Assembly: GCA_018055865.1 (NCBI GenBank) | Contig: JAGPGR010000148.1 | Coordinates: 1-5,320 of the forward strand | Origin: Paludibacteraceae bacterium | GTDB taxonomy: Bacteria > Bacteroidota > Bacteroidia > Bacteroidales > Paludibacteraceae | Direction: 5' to 3' | DNA length: 5,320 nucleotides | Shown here: positions 1-5,320 of the stretch, in pieces | Position numbering within the stretch: the stretch's first letter is position 1 | Layout of the letters: every line of letters begins with the position of its first letter | Notes under the pieces: model-generated | Seen by the model: only the letters and a program-made list of their open reading frames with translations | What the model was told of the DNA's origin: nothing | Databases searched by the model: none | Position numbers and translations under genes: made by a program

Positions 1-1025
1 TTGCTGCTGCTTACGAATTGCAGCAAGTCCTTAAAGAACAACCCAATCTGCCGCCTGATGCAGTTTTGCGAGATTACCCGAATGAACGCTTTGCCATTGA
101 TTGCATTGTGGAAATGATTGCGAAAATGTCGAACAAGGAAAGTATGGAGTTTTCAGATAAAATGGACAAATACCTTAAGCAGGCTGTAAATTATCAGCAG
201 GTATATCTGGATAAATATCAGCGAATATCGAAAGAATATGTAAGTTGTTTACAGGCTTGTCCGCCCGAAAATCCGATGAACGAATATTGCACCAGCGAAT
301 GTAGACGGAAATATTGTTTGGATATGTGCAATGCTGCCAATTCGTACAATCAAAACCTGCAGAATATTTTCGACGATTGTACACGTGATTTCAATGAAAG
401 TAAAGACAGGCAGGAAAAAATGCTGGATGACCTCTACGGGTTTACCACACCGTGGTTTAAGAAACTATACAGCCCTTACTGGAGTCGAATCGAAGCCTAT
501 GAAATTCGCCGCGTAGCTTTACTCATCGTGGGCAATACCATTACTGACTATGCTCATCGTGCTTTAACTTTTCCGGCACATACCGATTGCGGTTCCGATT
601 GTTCCCTCTTTGTCAATCCGGCACCGCCGCCGGTTGAAACGGTGGACAAGAATAATCCCAACGGAAACGAATGCCCGTTTGAAGGAAATAAACTTTCCCT
701 TGGCATTGGTTTTTGCAGTGTCGATTTCGATTGTGAAAGCATCGAAGCGGGCTGTTCGGCAGGAGTTTCTATTTCAGCCAAAAGAAATTTCAAAAATAAA
801 AGTTCCACCCTGTTTGTCGGTGCAGGTGGCGAAGCCAATCTGGGAGCCGTTTCGGGCGAAATCAAAACGGGAGTAACTTTTACTAAATATGACAATGGCA
901 ATATGGATGTTGGAGGAAAATTTGAAATGACCGGAAAAGTTGGTGCTGTAGGTAAAAATTACGAAATGTCGGCTACATTGATGGAGGGAGCTAATATTGA
1001 AGGTAAAAATGTAATCGGATTTTAA
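1..1025 (+). CDS. Cysteine-rich protein of unknown function, 3' part (5' end outside window)
   Basis: The reading frame is open from the left edge (first full codon at base 3, reading Ala-Ala-Ala-Tyr-Glu) to TAA at 1023-1025, so about 340 C-terminal residues are visible. The TTG at 18 is not a convincing start, because the frame continues upstream of it. The first half is predicted mostly helical and charged. It contains six cysteines at bases 246-329 spaced as three CX3C pairs (C-x3-C-x9-C-x3-C-x4-C-x3-C). A further DC-x3-C pair lies near 585-602. After a proline-rich linker (PAPPP, about 620-635) the last ~110 residues become glycine-rich with alternating beta-type strands and end in Ile-Gly-Phe. 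About 14 cysteines in 340 residues is high for a Bacteroidota protein and suggests export and disulfides (inference); the signal peptide would lie upstream. I do not recognise the family. The FN3 gene follows 56 bp later with no terminator between, so co-transcription is likely. Confidence 0.8.
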   Translation, partial: AAAYELQQVLKEQPNLPPDAVLRDYPNERFAIDCIVEMIAKMSNKESMEFSDKMDKYLKQAVNYQQVYLDKYQRISKEYVSCLQACPPENPMNEYCTSECRRKYCLDMCNAANSYNQNLQNIFDDCTRDFNESKDRQEKMLDDLYGFTTPWFKKLYSPYWSRIEAYEIRRVALLIVGNTITDYAHRALTFPAHTDCGSDCSLFVNPAPPPVETVDKNNPNGNECPFEGNKLSLGIGFCSVDFDCESIEAGCSAGVSISAKRNFKNKSSTLFVGAGGEANLGAVSGEIKTGVTFTKYDNGNMDVGGKFEMTGKVGAVGKNYEMSATLMEGANIEGKNVIGF

Positions 1026-1081
1026 AATTTACGCATTTACAAATATTTCTTACATGTTTTATTCACATTAATTTTTGACTT

Positions 1082-1549
1082 ATGAAAACAACAAAACTAC
1101 TCTTCTCCGTAACCTGCCTCTTTCTGGCCTTTTTCGCTGTGTCGGGCTTCAAACCAGTTCATGAAAGTGGAATGAACTCTACCGAAAAAGCCAGTCTGAC
1201 TGTTACTACTCTTAAGGTTCTTGATATCAAATCAACCAGGGCAACTTGTACTTTTTCCATCACCGGATCGCCGGTCACCGAAAAAGGTGCTTGCTGCTCT
1301 CAGTCACCCAATCCAACTATTAACAGTAAAAAATCAGTAGCTCCGGGGAAACAGACAAATAACGGATCAGCCATTATGTCGGGATTAAAACCGGAGACAA
1401 CTTACTACGTGAGGGCTTATGCCAAAAGCGGCAATCAGGTTTTTTATGGTAATGAACTCACTTTTACCACCCCGGCTGCCGAAGAAAAAACCAATTCCAA
1501 CAGCAATTTTGGGCAGAAAAAGGAATCCAAATCAGGTGGAAGTAAGTAA
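1082..1549 (+). CDS. Small secreted protein with one fibronectin-III-like domain
   Basis: The protein has 155 residues. The ATG at 1082 is followed at once by a signal peptide (MKTTK, then a hydrophobic core at residues 6-20), which supports this start; cleavage is probably near residues 19-22. I see no lipobox: Cys12 lies inside the hydrophobic core without an L-A/S-G/A-C context. Residues ~40-130 form the FN3-like domain common in Bacteroidales surface proteins. It has the usual landmarks: VTEKGACCS with NPT, then SGLKPETTYYVRAYA and the end motif YGNELTFTT. In most such domains the third position of the 'CWS'-like motif region is aromatic; here it is Cys, giving Cys71-Cys72. Residues 131-155 are a low-complexity Ser/Asn/Lys/Gly tail with no sorting domain. 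Such domains mediate protein or carbohydrate contacts, but no specific role can be assigned. The gene probably shares a transcript with the cysteine-rich gene upstream and ends at the terminator at 1595-1624. Confidence 0.88.
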   Translation: MKTTKLLFSVTCLFLAFFAVSGFKPVHESGMNSTEKASLTVTTLKVLDIKSTRATCTFSITGSPVTEKGACCSQSPNPTINSKKSVAPGKQTNNGSAIMSGLKPETTYYVRAYAKSGNQVFYGNELTFTTPAAEEKTNSNSNFGQKKESKSGGSK

Positions 1550-1555
1550 TTCAGC

Positions 1556-1582
1556 AATATTTTTGGCCTGAATAAAAATATT
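1556..1582 (+). repeat. AT-only inverted repeat after the FN3 gene
   Basis: The 9-base arm AATATTTTT (1556-1564) is exactly complementary to AAAAATATT (1574-1582), with a 9-base loop containing GGCC. It starts 7 bp after the FN3 stop codon and lies just upstream of the GC-stemmed terminator, so the transcript would end in two tandem hairpins. An all-A/U stem is weak. It may protect the 3' end of the mRNA or simply reflect base composition. Confidence 0.5.
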
Positions 1583-1594
1583 TTCAACAATATC

Positions 1595-1624
1595 AAAAAT
1601 CCCCCCTTTTGGGGGTATTTTTTT
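1595..1624 (+). terminator. Rho-independent terminator
   Basis: A stem of five C (1602-1606) pairs with five G (1611-1615) around a TTTT loop. After one C/T mismatch it extends by six A/T pairs (AAAAAT with ATTTTT), and the T run continues to 1624. It lies 45 bp after the FN3 stop codon and has the classic stem-loop plus U-tract form. The A-rich left side and T-rich right side mean it could also act on the opposite strand, but no - strand gene faces it. It separates the first two genes from everything downstream. Confidence 0.88.
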
Positions 1625-1638
1625 AGAAATAATAAAGA

Positions 1639-1646
1639 TAATTTTG
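1639..1646 (+). promoter_or_regulatory. Bacteroidota-type -7 promoter element
   Basis: TAATTTTG matches the TAnnTTTG -7 consensus exactly and is followed by CAGTG, a common start-site context in this phylum. No clear TTTG -33 element lies at the expected distance upstream, because the preceding bases belong to the T tract of the terminator. Transcription would start near 1652 and read the long gap toward the Yip1-family gene. A single 8-base match in AT-rich DNA can occur by chance, so this is a tentative call. Confidence 0.4.
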
Positions 1647-1821
1647 CAGTGTTAACAATTTATAACACAAATTTCTAAGGTAATAATTATTTAATTTTTA
1701 TTTTCGTGCATTCAACACGATGGATATAGTACAGCTTATATTCGTAAAATTTGGCTATTTGGTCAATGGTAGTTTGTACATTTATAAAAAACATATCACT
1801 AATTATAAGATAGATAAGTTT

Positions 1822-1944
1822 TTGTTAAACTGATTCAAAACACCGAAAATGAGAAATTATAATAAGACAATAATAAGTTAACACTGGAGTAGAGGCCGAA
1901 ACTAACTGAAAAGTAAAGAAGTGAAAAGTTGTAAAACTGATTCA
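1822..1944. repeat. Imperfect 16-bp direct repeat pair
   Basis: TTGTTAAACTGATTCA (1822-1837) recurs as TTGTAAAACTGATTCA (1929-1944), 15 of 16 bases identical, 107 bp apart start to start. Each copy contains the small dyad TGATTCA. The second copy also forms part of an AAAACT/AGTTTT hairpin. Possible readings are a pair of regulator binding sites or the ends of a small decayed insertion; neither is shown by the sequence alone. Confidence 0.4.
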
Positions 1945-2032
1945 GAAGTTTTTTACTATAGATTTTTAACTGGAAGTTTAATTCAGGATATTCTATATTT
2001 CTTAATTCATAAACCCATTAAATTTTATTCTT

Positions 2033-2614
2033 ATGAACTTAATTAATCGTGTAAAAAGTATTTTGCTAACTCCAAAAACGGAATGGTCGTTAATCGAATC
2101 AGAACAAACAGACGTTAAGACCTTGACAACCAACTACATGTTGCCACTTGCCCTGATACCTGCCATAGCCGGTTTCATTGGTTTTGGCCTTATCGGACAA
2201 AATGTGTTAGGTTTTCACATTGGTTCAGCCGGCTACGGATTGCGCTATGCAATTGTAAATCTGGTAAGCACTATCGGAGGTGCTTTTCTTACCGCTTACA
2301 TTATCGACTTGCTTGCACCCAGCTTCGGCTCCGAAAAGAATTTTCTGCAATCATTCAAATTGGTAGTTTATTCTTACACTCCCATGATGGTGGCTGGTAT
2401 TCTTTTAATTATTCCTTCATTGAGTATCCTTGCCACTTTGGCCGGTTTGTATGGTTTATATTTGCTTTATATCGGACTTCAACCCCTGAAAAAAACACCT
2501 GAGGACAAAAAAACAAGCTATTTTGTGGTTAGTCTGATTGTTGTAATTCTAGGTTCTTTTGTCCTTTCATCTATTTTATCATCCATATTTATTACATCTG
2601 GAATACGCTATTGA
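2033..2614 (+). CDS. Yip1-family integral membrane protein
   Basis: The protein has 193 residues, a typical length for bacterial Yip1-domain proteins. It opens with a short amphipathic stretch containing NRVKSILLTPKTEW, the usual N-terminal signature of this family, followed by a polar segment. Five hydrophobic segments follow at about residues 35-55, 72-94, 109-127, 129-149 and 163-187, with a charged loop (KKTPEDKK) near 153-160 and a short C-terminal tail. There is no cleavable signal peptide, so it should sit in the inner membrane through its helices. Yip1 proteins in eukaryotes act in vesicle transport; the bacterial members have no established role, so none is claimed. The ATG at 2033 is chosen because the family signature starts right after it. 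It stands apart from its neighbours: a 408-bp gap after the terminator precedes it and an 85-bp AT-rich gap follows, so it may be transcribed alone or read through into the OmpA gene. Confidence 0.9.
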   Translation: MNLINRVKSILLTPKTEWSLIESEQTDVKTLTTNYMLPLALIPAIAGFIGFGLIGQNVLGFHIGSAGYGLRYAIVNLVSTIGGAFLTAYIIDLLAPSFGSEKNFLQSFKLVVYSYTPMMVAGILLIIPSLSILATLAGLYGLYLLYIGLQPLKKTPEDKKTSYFVVSLIVVILGSFVLSSILSSIFITSGIRY

Positions 2615-2699
2615 TAAATCCTTCTTCTCCTGTTCTTTAATAAAAATAGAAAAATTAATCCGATAAATATTTTATATTTAATCCCAAAAACCAAATATC

Positions 2700-3998
2700 A
2701 TGAAACGAACGCTATTATTTCTTTGTATCAGTTTACTGTTTAGTTTACAAATGAGTGCTCAGGGTTGGCTGGAGCGGGCCGGACAGCGGGTAAAAGACCG
2801 CGTGGTGGAAAAAGTAGAAAACCGTATTGACCAAAAAACCGACGAAGCAACCGATAAAGTGCTCGATAAAGCCGAAGGATCGGTAAAAAAATCGGGTAAG
2901 AAAAACCAAAAGGGTCAGGATGATGCTGAAGAAGCAACAGAAAGTAACGAAAATCAGGACGAAAATGCGGTAACAAATAGTAAAAATAAGCAGAAACTCG
3001 AATCGGTAAGTGCTTACGATTTTGTTCCGGGCGATAAAATCCTCTTTTTCGAAGATTTCAGCCAGGATGCCATCGGCGATTTTCCGGCACTGTGGACAAC
3101 TAACGGCAGCGGCGAGGTGAAAACAGTCAATATTGCTCCCGGCAATTGGTTTCACATGAACGGCGATGATGCCGTGTATTGTTACACCAAAAATATCTCC
3201 TTCCCGGATAATTTTATTGTGGAATATGATATCATACCCGATGAGAATTTTCAGTATGGAATATGTCTTACACTTTATCAGGAAAATCCCGAAAATCCGA
3301 AGGAAGTAAACGATGATCTTTATCCGGGGCTGAGAGGGTTGCATATTACTCCACACTATGAAGGATGGGAAACAAAAGGGTATGAATCTGATCCCGACAA
3401 GGACTGGTTGATTGGTAAAGGCACTAAAAATCCTCTGCTTAAAGAAGAACTGAATCATGTCATTGTATGGGTACAAAAACGCAGGGTGAGAATCTATCAT
3501 CAGGGAGCCAAAGTGCTCGATATGCCCACAAACATCTATGCGGATACAAAATTTAACCGGTTGCTTTTTTCAGGATGGGATCGCAACTGCGCACCTTTGA
3601 TTACCAATATCAAAATCACCACTGCATCGCCCGATACCCGCAGCAAACTTATCACAGAAGGTAAATTGATTACCTACGGCATCACATTCGATGTGAACAA
3701 AGCCAATGTGAAACCCGAATCGTACGGCACTCTGAAAAGCATAGCCGATGTGCTGACCGAAAATCCGGCTGTGAAAGTAAAAATCACAGGACATACCGAC
3801 AGCGACGGCGACGCAGCTAAAAATCTCGATTTGTCACAACGAAGAGCAGAATCCGTGAAAAACGAACTTGCCAAAAACTTCGGCATTGATGATTCCAGAC
3901 TTTCTACCGAAGGAGCCGGTGAAACAAAGCCGATAGCCGCCAACGATACTCCCGAAAACAAAGCTAAAAACCGCAGGGTAGAGTTTGTAAAGTTATAG
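2700..3998 (+). CDS. Secreted OmpA-family protein with LamG-like middle domain
   Basis: The protein has 432 residues. Residues 1-20 are a signal peptide (MKRTLLFL, cleavage at SAQ-G). Residues 22-65 are a charged amphipathic helix with roughly 11-residue periodicity (RVKDRVVEKVE, RIDQKTDEATD, KVLDKAEGSVK), followed by a Lys/Glu/Asn-rich linker to about 100. Residues ~111-307 look like a concanavalin/laminin-G-type beta-sandwich, beginning ILFFEDFSQDAIGDFP and ending with the strand ITNIKITT. Residues ~321-432 are a complete OmpA C-terminal domain: TFDVNKANVKPES, TGHTD and LSQRRAESV, ending NRRVEFVKL. Asp367 and Arg382 are spaced like Asp271 and Arg286 of E. coli OmpA, which bind diaminopimelate of peptidoglycan, so wall anchoring is expected. 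There is no beta-barrel, so it is periplasmic or lipid-independent rather than a pore. The next gene starts 2 bp after the stop, which points to an operon. No strong promoter is visible in the 85-bp leader; TATATTTA at 2673-2680 is one base off the -7 consensus. Confidence 0.93.
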   Translation: MKRTLLFLCISLLFSLQMSAQGWLERAGQRVKDRVVEKVENRIDQKTDEATDKVLDKAEGSVKKSGKKNQKGQDDAEEATESNENQDENAVTNSKNKQKLESVSAYDFVPGDKILFFEDFSQDAIGDFPALWTTNGSGEVKTVNIAPGNWFHMNGDDAVYCYTKNISFPDNFIVEYDIIPDENFQYGICLTLYQENPENPKEVNDDLYPGLRGLHITPHYEGWETKGYESDPDKDWLIGKGTKNPLLKEELNHVIVWVQKRRVRIYHQGAKVLDMPTNIYADTKFNRLLFSGWDRNCAPLITNIKITTASPDTRSKLITEGKLITYGITFDVNKANVKPESYGTLKSIADVLTENPAVKVKITGHTDSDGDAAKNLDLSQRRAESVKNELAKNFGIDDSRLSTEGAGETKPIAANDTPENKAKNRRVEFVKL

Positions 3999-4000
3999 TA

Positions 4001-4756
4001 ATGAAATCTTCACTTAAAATCAAGTTATTAGGTGTTGTTCTGCTCACTGCAAGTTACGCAGTGGCGCAGAATAACACTCCGCAATACTTTTTGAACCAAC
4101 TGCCAGCTTTACCCGGCAATTTTTGCAGTGCAAATCACGATGAAATTGGACGGTGGAATGACCGGATCACTTTGCTCAAAGATAAAATGATGGAACTCCA
4201 TGTGGCCGAAAAGTATGCAAAAGAAGAATATCAAGCTACTGTAAAGCCCAATTTGGCACTCTACGAACCTTCCAATGAGGCAGTACGTGAAAGATTTAAA
4301 ACCATCATGGATGAAATTCAATCGGTTTCAGATAAATCAACGATGCTTCTGACGGACTTTATGAATAATAATGTAGAAAAAAAAGGGGAGATACTTGTGA
4401 AATATCGCCAAATGCGTGAACCACTCTATGAACAGAGAAATGAGGTAATCAGGCAGGGTAAAAGCACGTCGGCAATCGACATGAAAGTGTATAACCTCAA
4501 CATGCAAGAATGTAAAGAGATGGCTGTAGTACGCAGAGAATTCTTATCGAAATACCGTGAGAGTCTGGACAAACTGGTAGAATACGGCATACGTGCCAAT
4601 ACACTTCAGGATGAGTCTTACGGAATAATCTATGAATCATATACATACAAAACCAAATACGGATTTTGGCTGGAATATATCATGCCTTATGTAGATGAGC
4701 TTATGAACATTTACGACGACATTCCCATGAAAAATACTGACAGAGAAAACATTTAA
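4001..4756 (+). CDS. Secreted, mainly helical protein of unknown function
   Basis: The protein has 251 residues. The ATG lies 2 bp after the OmpA stop codon, so translational coupling is very likely. Residues 1-22 form a signal peptide (MKSSLKIK, hydrophobic core 9-20, cleavage AVA-Q at 22/23). The mature protein is dominated by long charged, probably coiled-coil helices (about 47-80, 92-150 and 165-200). An aromatic-rich C-terminal part follows (TYKTKYGFWLEYIMPYVDEL, about 215-234). Only two cysteines remain after processing (Cys42 and Cys171), which could form one disulfide. I find no enzyme motif, no membrane segment after the signal peptide and no lipobox. I do not recognise the family. 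Its coupling to the peptidoglycan-binding OmpA protein suggests that the two act together in the periplasm (inference). No clear terminator follows, so the lipoprotein gene 82 bp downstream may be in the same transcript. Confidence 0.88.
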   Translation: MKSSLKIKLLGVVLLTASYAVAQNNTPQYFLNQLPALPGNFCSANHDEIGRWNDRITLLKDKMMELHVAEKYAKEEYQATVKPNLALYEPSNEAVRERFKTIMDEIQSVSDKSTMLLTDFMNNNVEKKGEILVKYRQMREPLYEQRNEVIRQGKSTSAIDMKVYNLNMQECKEMAVVRREFLSKYRESLDKLVEYGIRANTLQDESYGIIYESYTYKTKYGFWLEYIMPYVDELMNIYDDIPMKNTDRENI

Positions 4757-4838
4757 CAGAAAACTCTTTTGGAGTAAATTTTATTCTGATAAAAAAGCAA
4801 AAGCTTAAAGCTAATTCTAACAATTAAAACCGCAAAAA

Positions 4839-5320
4839 ATGAAAAAATTAATTTTTATTCTCAGCACGTTGTTTTTGCTGGCTGCCTGCGGGCAGAAGCA
4901 AACCGGCGAATCGAAAACCGACGAGAATGCTGCCAAAGAAGTAGCAGCACAGGCAAAAAAAGGTAAAAAATACCCGATCGAAAAGGGAATTGTTTATCAG
5001 AAATCGAATGTAATGGGTATAGAAAGCAATCCGGTGATTTATTTCGATAAATGGGGCGAATGGGAAACAACCGAAACCACTACAACCATCGAAATGCTGG
5101 GCATGAAAGAATCGTCCACATCACTCAAAATAGTGAAAGGCGACGATAACTGGGAAATCGATATGGATAAAAAAACCGGATATCACTACAACCGGCCTGC
5201 GGTCATCAACCAGTTAGGTGTGGATTTGGAAAATATAACCGCTGATATTATGGGCAAAATGAAACTGGAAAAAGTGGGCGAAGAAAACTTTCTGGGCTAT
5301 CCATGCGTGAAATACAGTAT
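4839..5320 (+). CDS. Lipoprotein resembling DUF4412 proteins, 5' part (3' end outside window)
   Basis: The frame opens at ATG 4839 and stays open to the right edge, giving 160 residues with no stop. A lipoprotein signal is clear: MKKLIFILSTLFLLAACG with lipobox LAAC and Cys17 as the lipidation site, which fixes the start. Gly-Gln-Lys after the Cys gives no strong hint of inner or outer membrane retention. Residues 19-44 are a flexible Lys/Glu/Ala linker. From residue ~46 a beta-rich domain begins (GIVYQKSN, PVIYFDKWGEWETTETT, then NWEIDMDKKTGYHYN and YPCVKYS). The pattern of an IYFDKWG-type strand followed by Glu/Thr-rich strands and a D-x-KK-x-G turn resembles DUF4412 domains, whose function is unknown; this is from memory of the family, not a search. 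The leader is AT-rich with no Shine-Dalgarno site, as usual in this phylum. It probably belongs to the same operon as the two genes before it. Confidence 0.85.
   Translation, partial: MKKLIFILSTLFLLAACGQKQTGESKTDENAAKEVAAQAKKGKKYPIEKGIVYQKSNVMGIESNPVIYFDKWGEWETTETTTTIEMLGMKESSTSLKIVKGDDNWEIDMDKKTGYHYNRPAVINQLGVDLENITADIMGKMKLEKVGEENFLGYPCVKYS

Larger units (their letters stand above)
1625..2032 (+). other. Long AT-rich intergenic region, possible leader or small RNA
   Basis: No convincing gene is visible in these 408 bases on either strand. The region contains a TAnnTTTG element (1639-1646), a hairpin GTGTTA/TAACAC (1649-1668), a hairpin TCGTG/CACGA (1704-1720), an imperfect 16-bp direct repeat (1822-1837 and 1929-1944) and an AAAACT/AGTTTT hairpin followed by T residues (1933-1954). 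A 37-codon ORF runs from ATG 1720 to TGA 1833; it is AT-rich, has no ribosome-binding signal and matches no family I know. The length between the promoter-like element and the next start codon (about 380 bp) is much longer than the other gaps here (2 to 85 bp). This is compatible with a long 5' UTR, a small RNA or a decayed gene. I cannot tell these apart by eye. Confidence 0.45.

Noticed and set aside
18..20. TTG as the start codon of the first gene
   Set aside because: The same frame is open to the left edge and reads naturally into this point, and no signal peptide or initiation context follows. The gene is better treated as 5' partial.
554..901. A 115-codon open frame on the - strand within the cysteine-rich gene
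   Set aside because: It is a shadow of the + strand frame with no start context and no recognisable motif.
2745..3500. A 251-codon open frame on the - strand opposite the OmpA gene
   Set aside because: It lies entirely antisense to a well-supported gene with clear domains. Its translation is a Phe/Ile-rich string with no signal peptide logic or family motif, as expected from reading GAA/AAA-rich codons backwards.
4768..4771. TTTG as a -33 promoter element for the lipoprotein gene
   Set aside because: No TAnnTTTG element lies at the required distance downstream, so it is not a supported promoter.
4761..4785. Terminator between the helical protein and lipoprotein genes
   Set aside because: ACTC/GAGT gives only a 4-bp stem and the following bases are a mixed A/T run, not a proper U tract.
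4802..4812. Palindrome AGCTTAAAGCT before the lipoprotein gene
   Set aside because: An 11-base dyad in AT-rich DNA is likely by chance, and it has no T run or second copy nearby.

Overview
The window looks like chromosomal DNA of a Bacteroidota member, probably of the Bacteroidales type. The coding sequence is moderately AT-rich and the gaps are very AT-rich. Start codons are preceded by A/T-rich leaders rather than Shine-Dalgarno sites. One gap carries a TAnnTTTG-type -7 promoter element. The protein families also fit: a secreted 'YGNE-FTT' fibronectin-III-like domain, an OmpA-terminated envelope protein with a laminin-G-like middle, and a DUF4412-like lipoprotein. All genes lie on the + strand, and five of the six recognised genes encode envelope or secreted proteins, counting the partial one at the left edge.

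Layout. (1) Positions 1-1025 hold the 3' end of a cysteine-rich protein of unknown function; its start lies outside the window. (2) Positions 1082-1549 encode a small secreted protein with one FN3-like domain. This unit ends in an AT-only inverted repeat (1556-1582) and a strong intrinsic terminator (1595-1624). (3) Positions 1625-2032 contain no convincing gene. They hold a promoter-like TAnnTTTG element, small hairpins, an imperfect 16-bp direct repeat and a doubtful 37-codon ORF, and could be a long leader or a small RNA locus. (4) Positions 2033-2614 encode a five-helix Yip1-family membrane protein. (5) Positions 2700-3998 encode a secreted OmpA-family protein with three parts: a charged helical segment, a LamG-like beta-sandwich and a C-terminal peptidoglycan-binding OmpA domain. 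(6) Two bases later, positions 4001-4756 encode a secreted, mostly helical protein of unknown function, almost certainly translationally coupled to the OmpA gene. (7) Positions 4839 to the right edge encode the N-terminal 160 residues of a lipoprotein resembling DUF4412 proteins.

How they may work together (inference): the last three genes look like an envelope module. The OmpA protein would anchor to peptidoglycan, the coupled helical protein would be its periplasmic partner, and the lipoprotein would sit in a membrane. The first two genes form a separate unit closed by the terminator. No RNA gene, mobile element, CRISPR array or classic defence gene was recognised. The least understood parts are the cysteine-rich protein, the coupled helical protein and the 1625-2032 gap.
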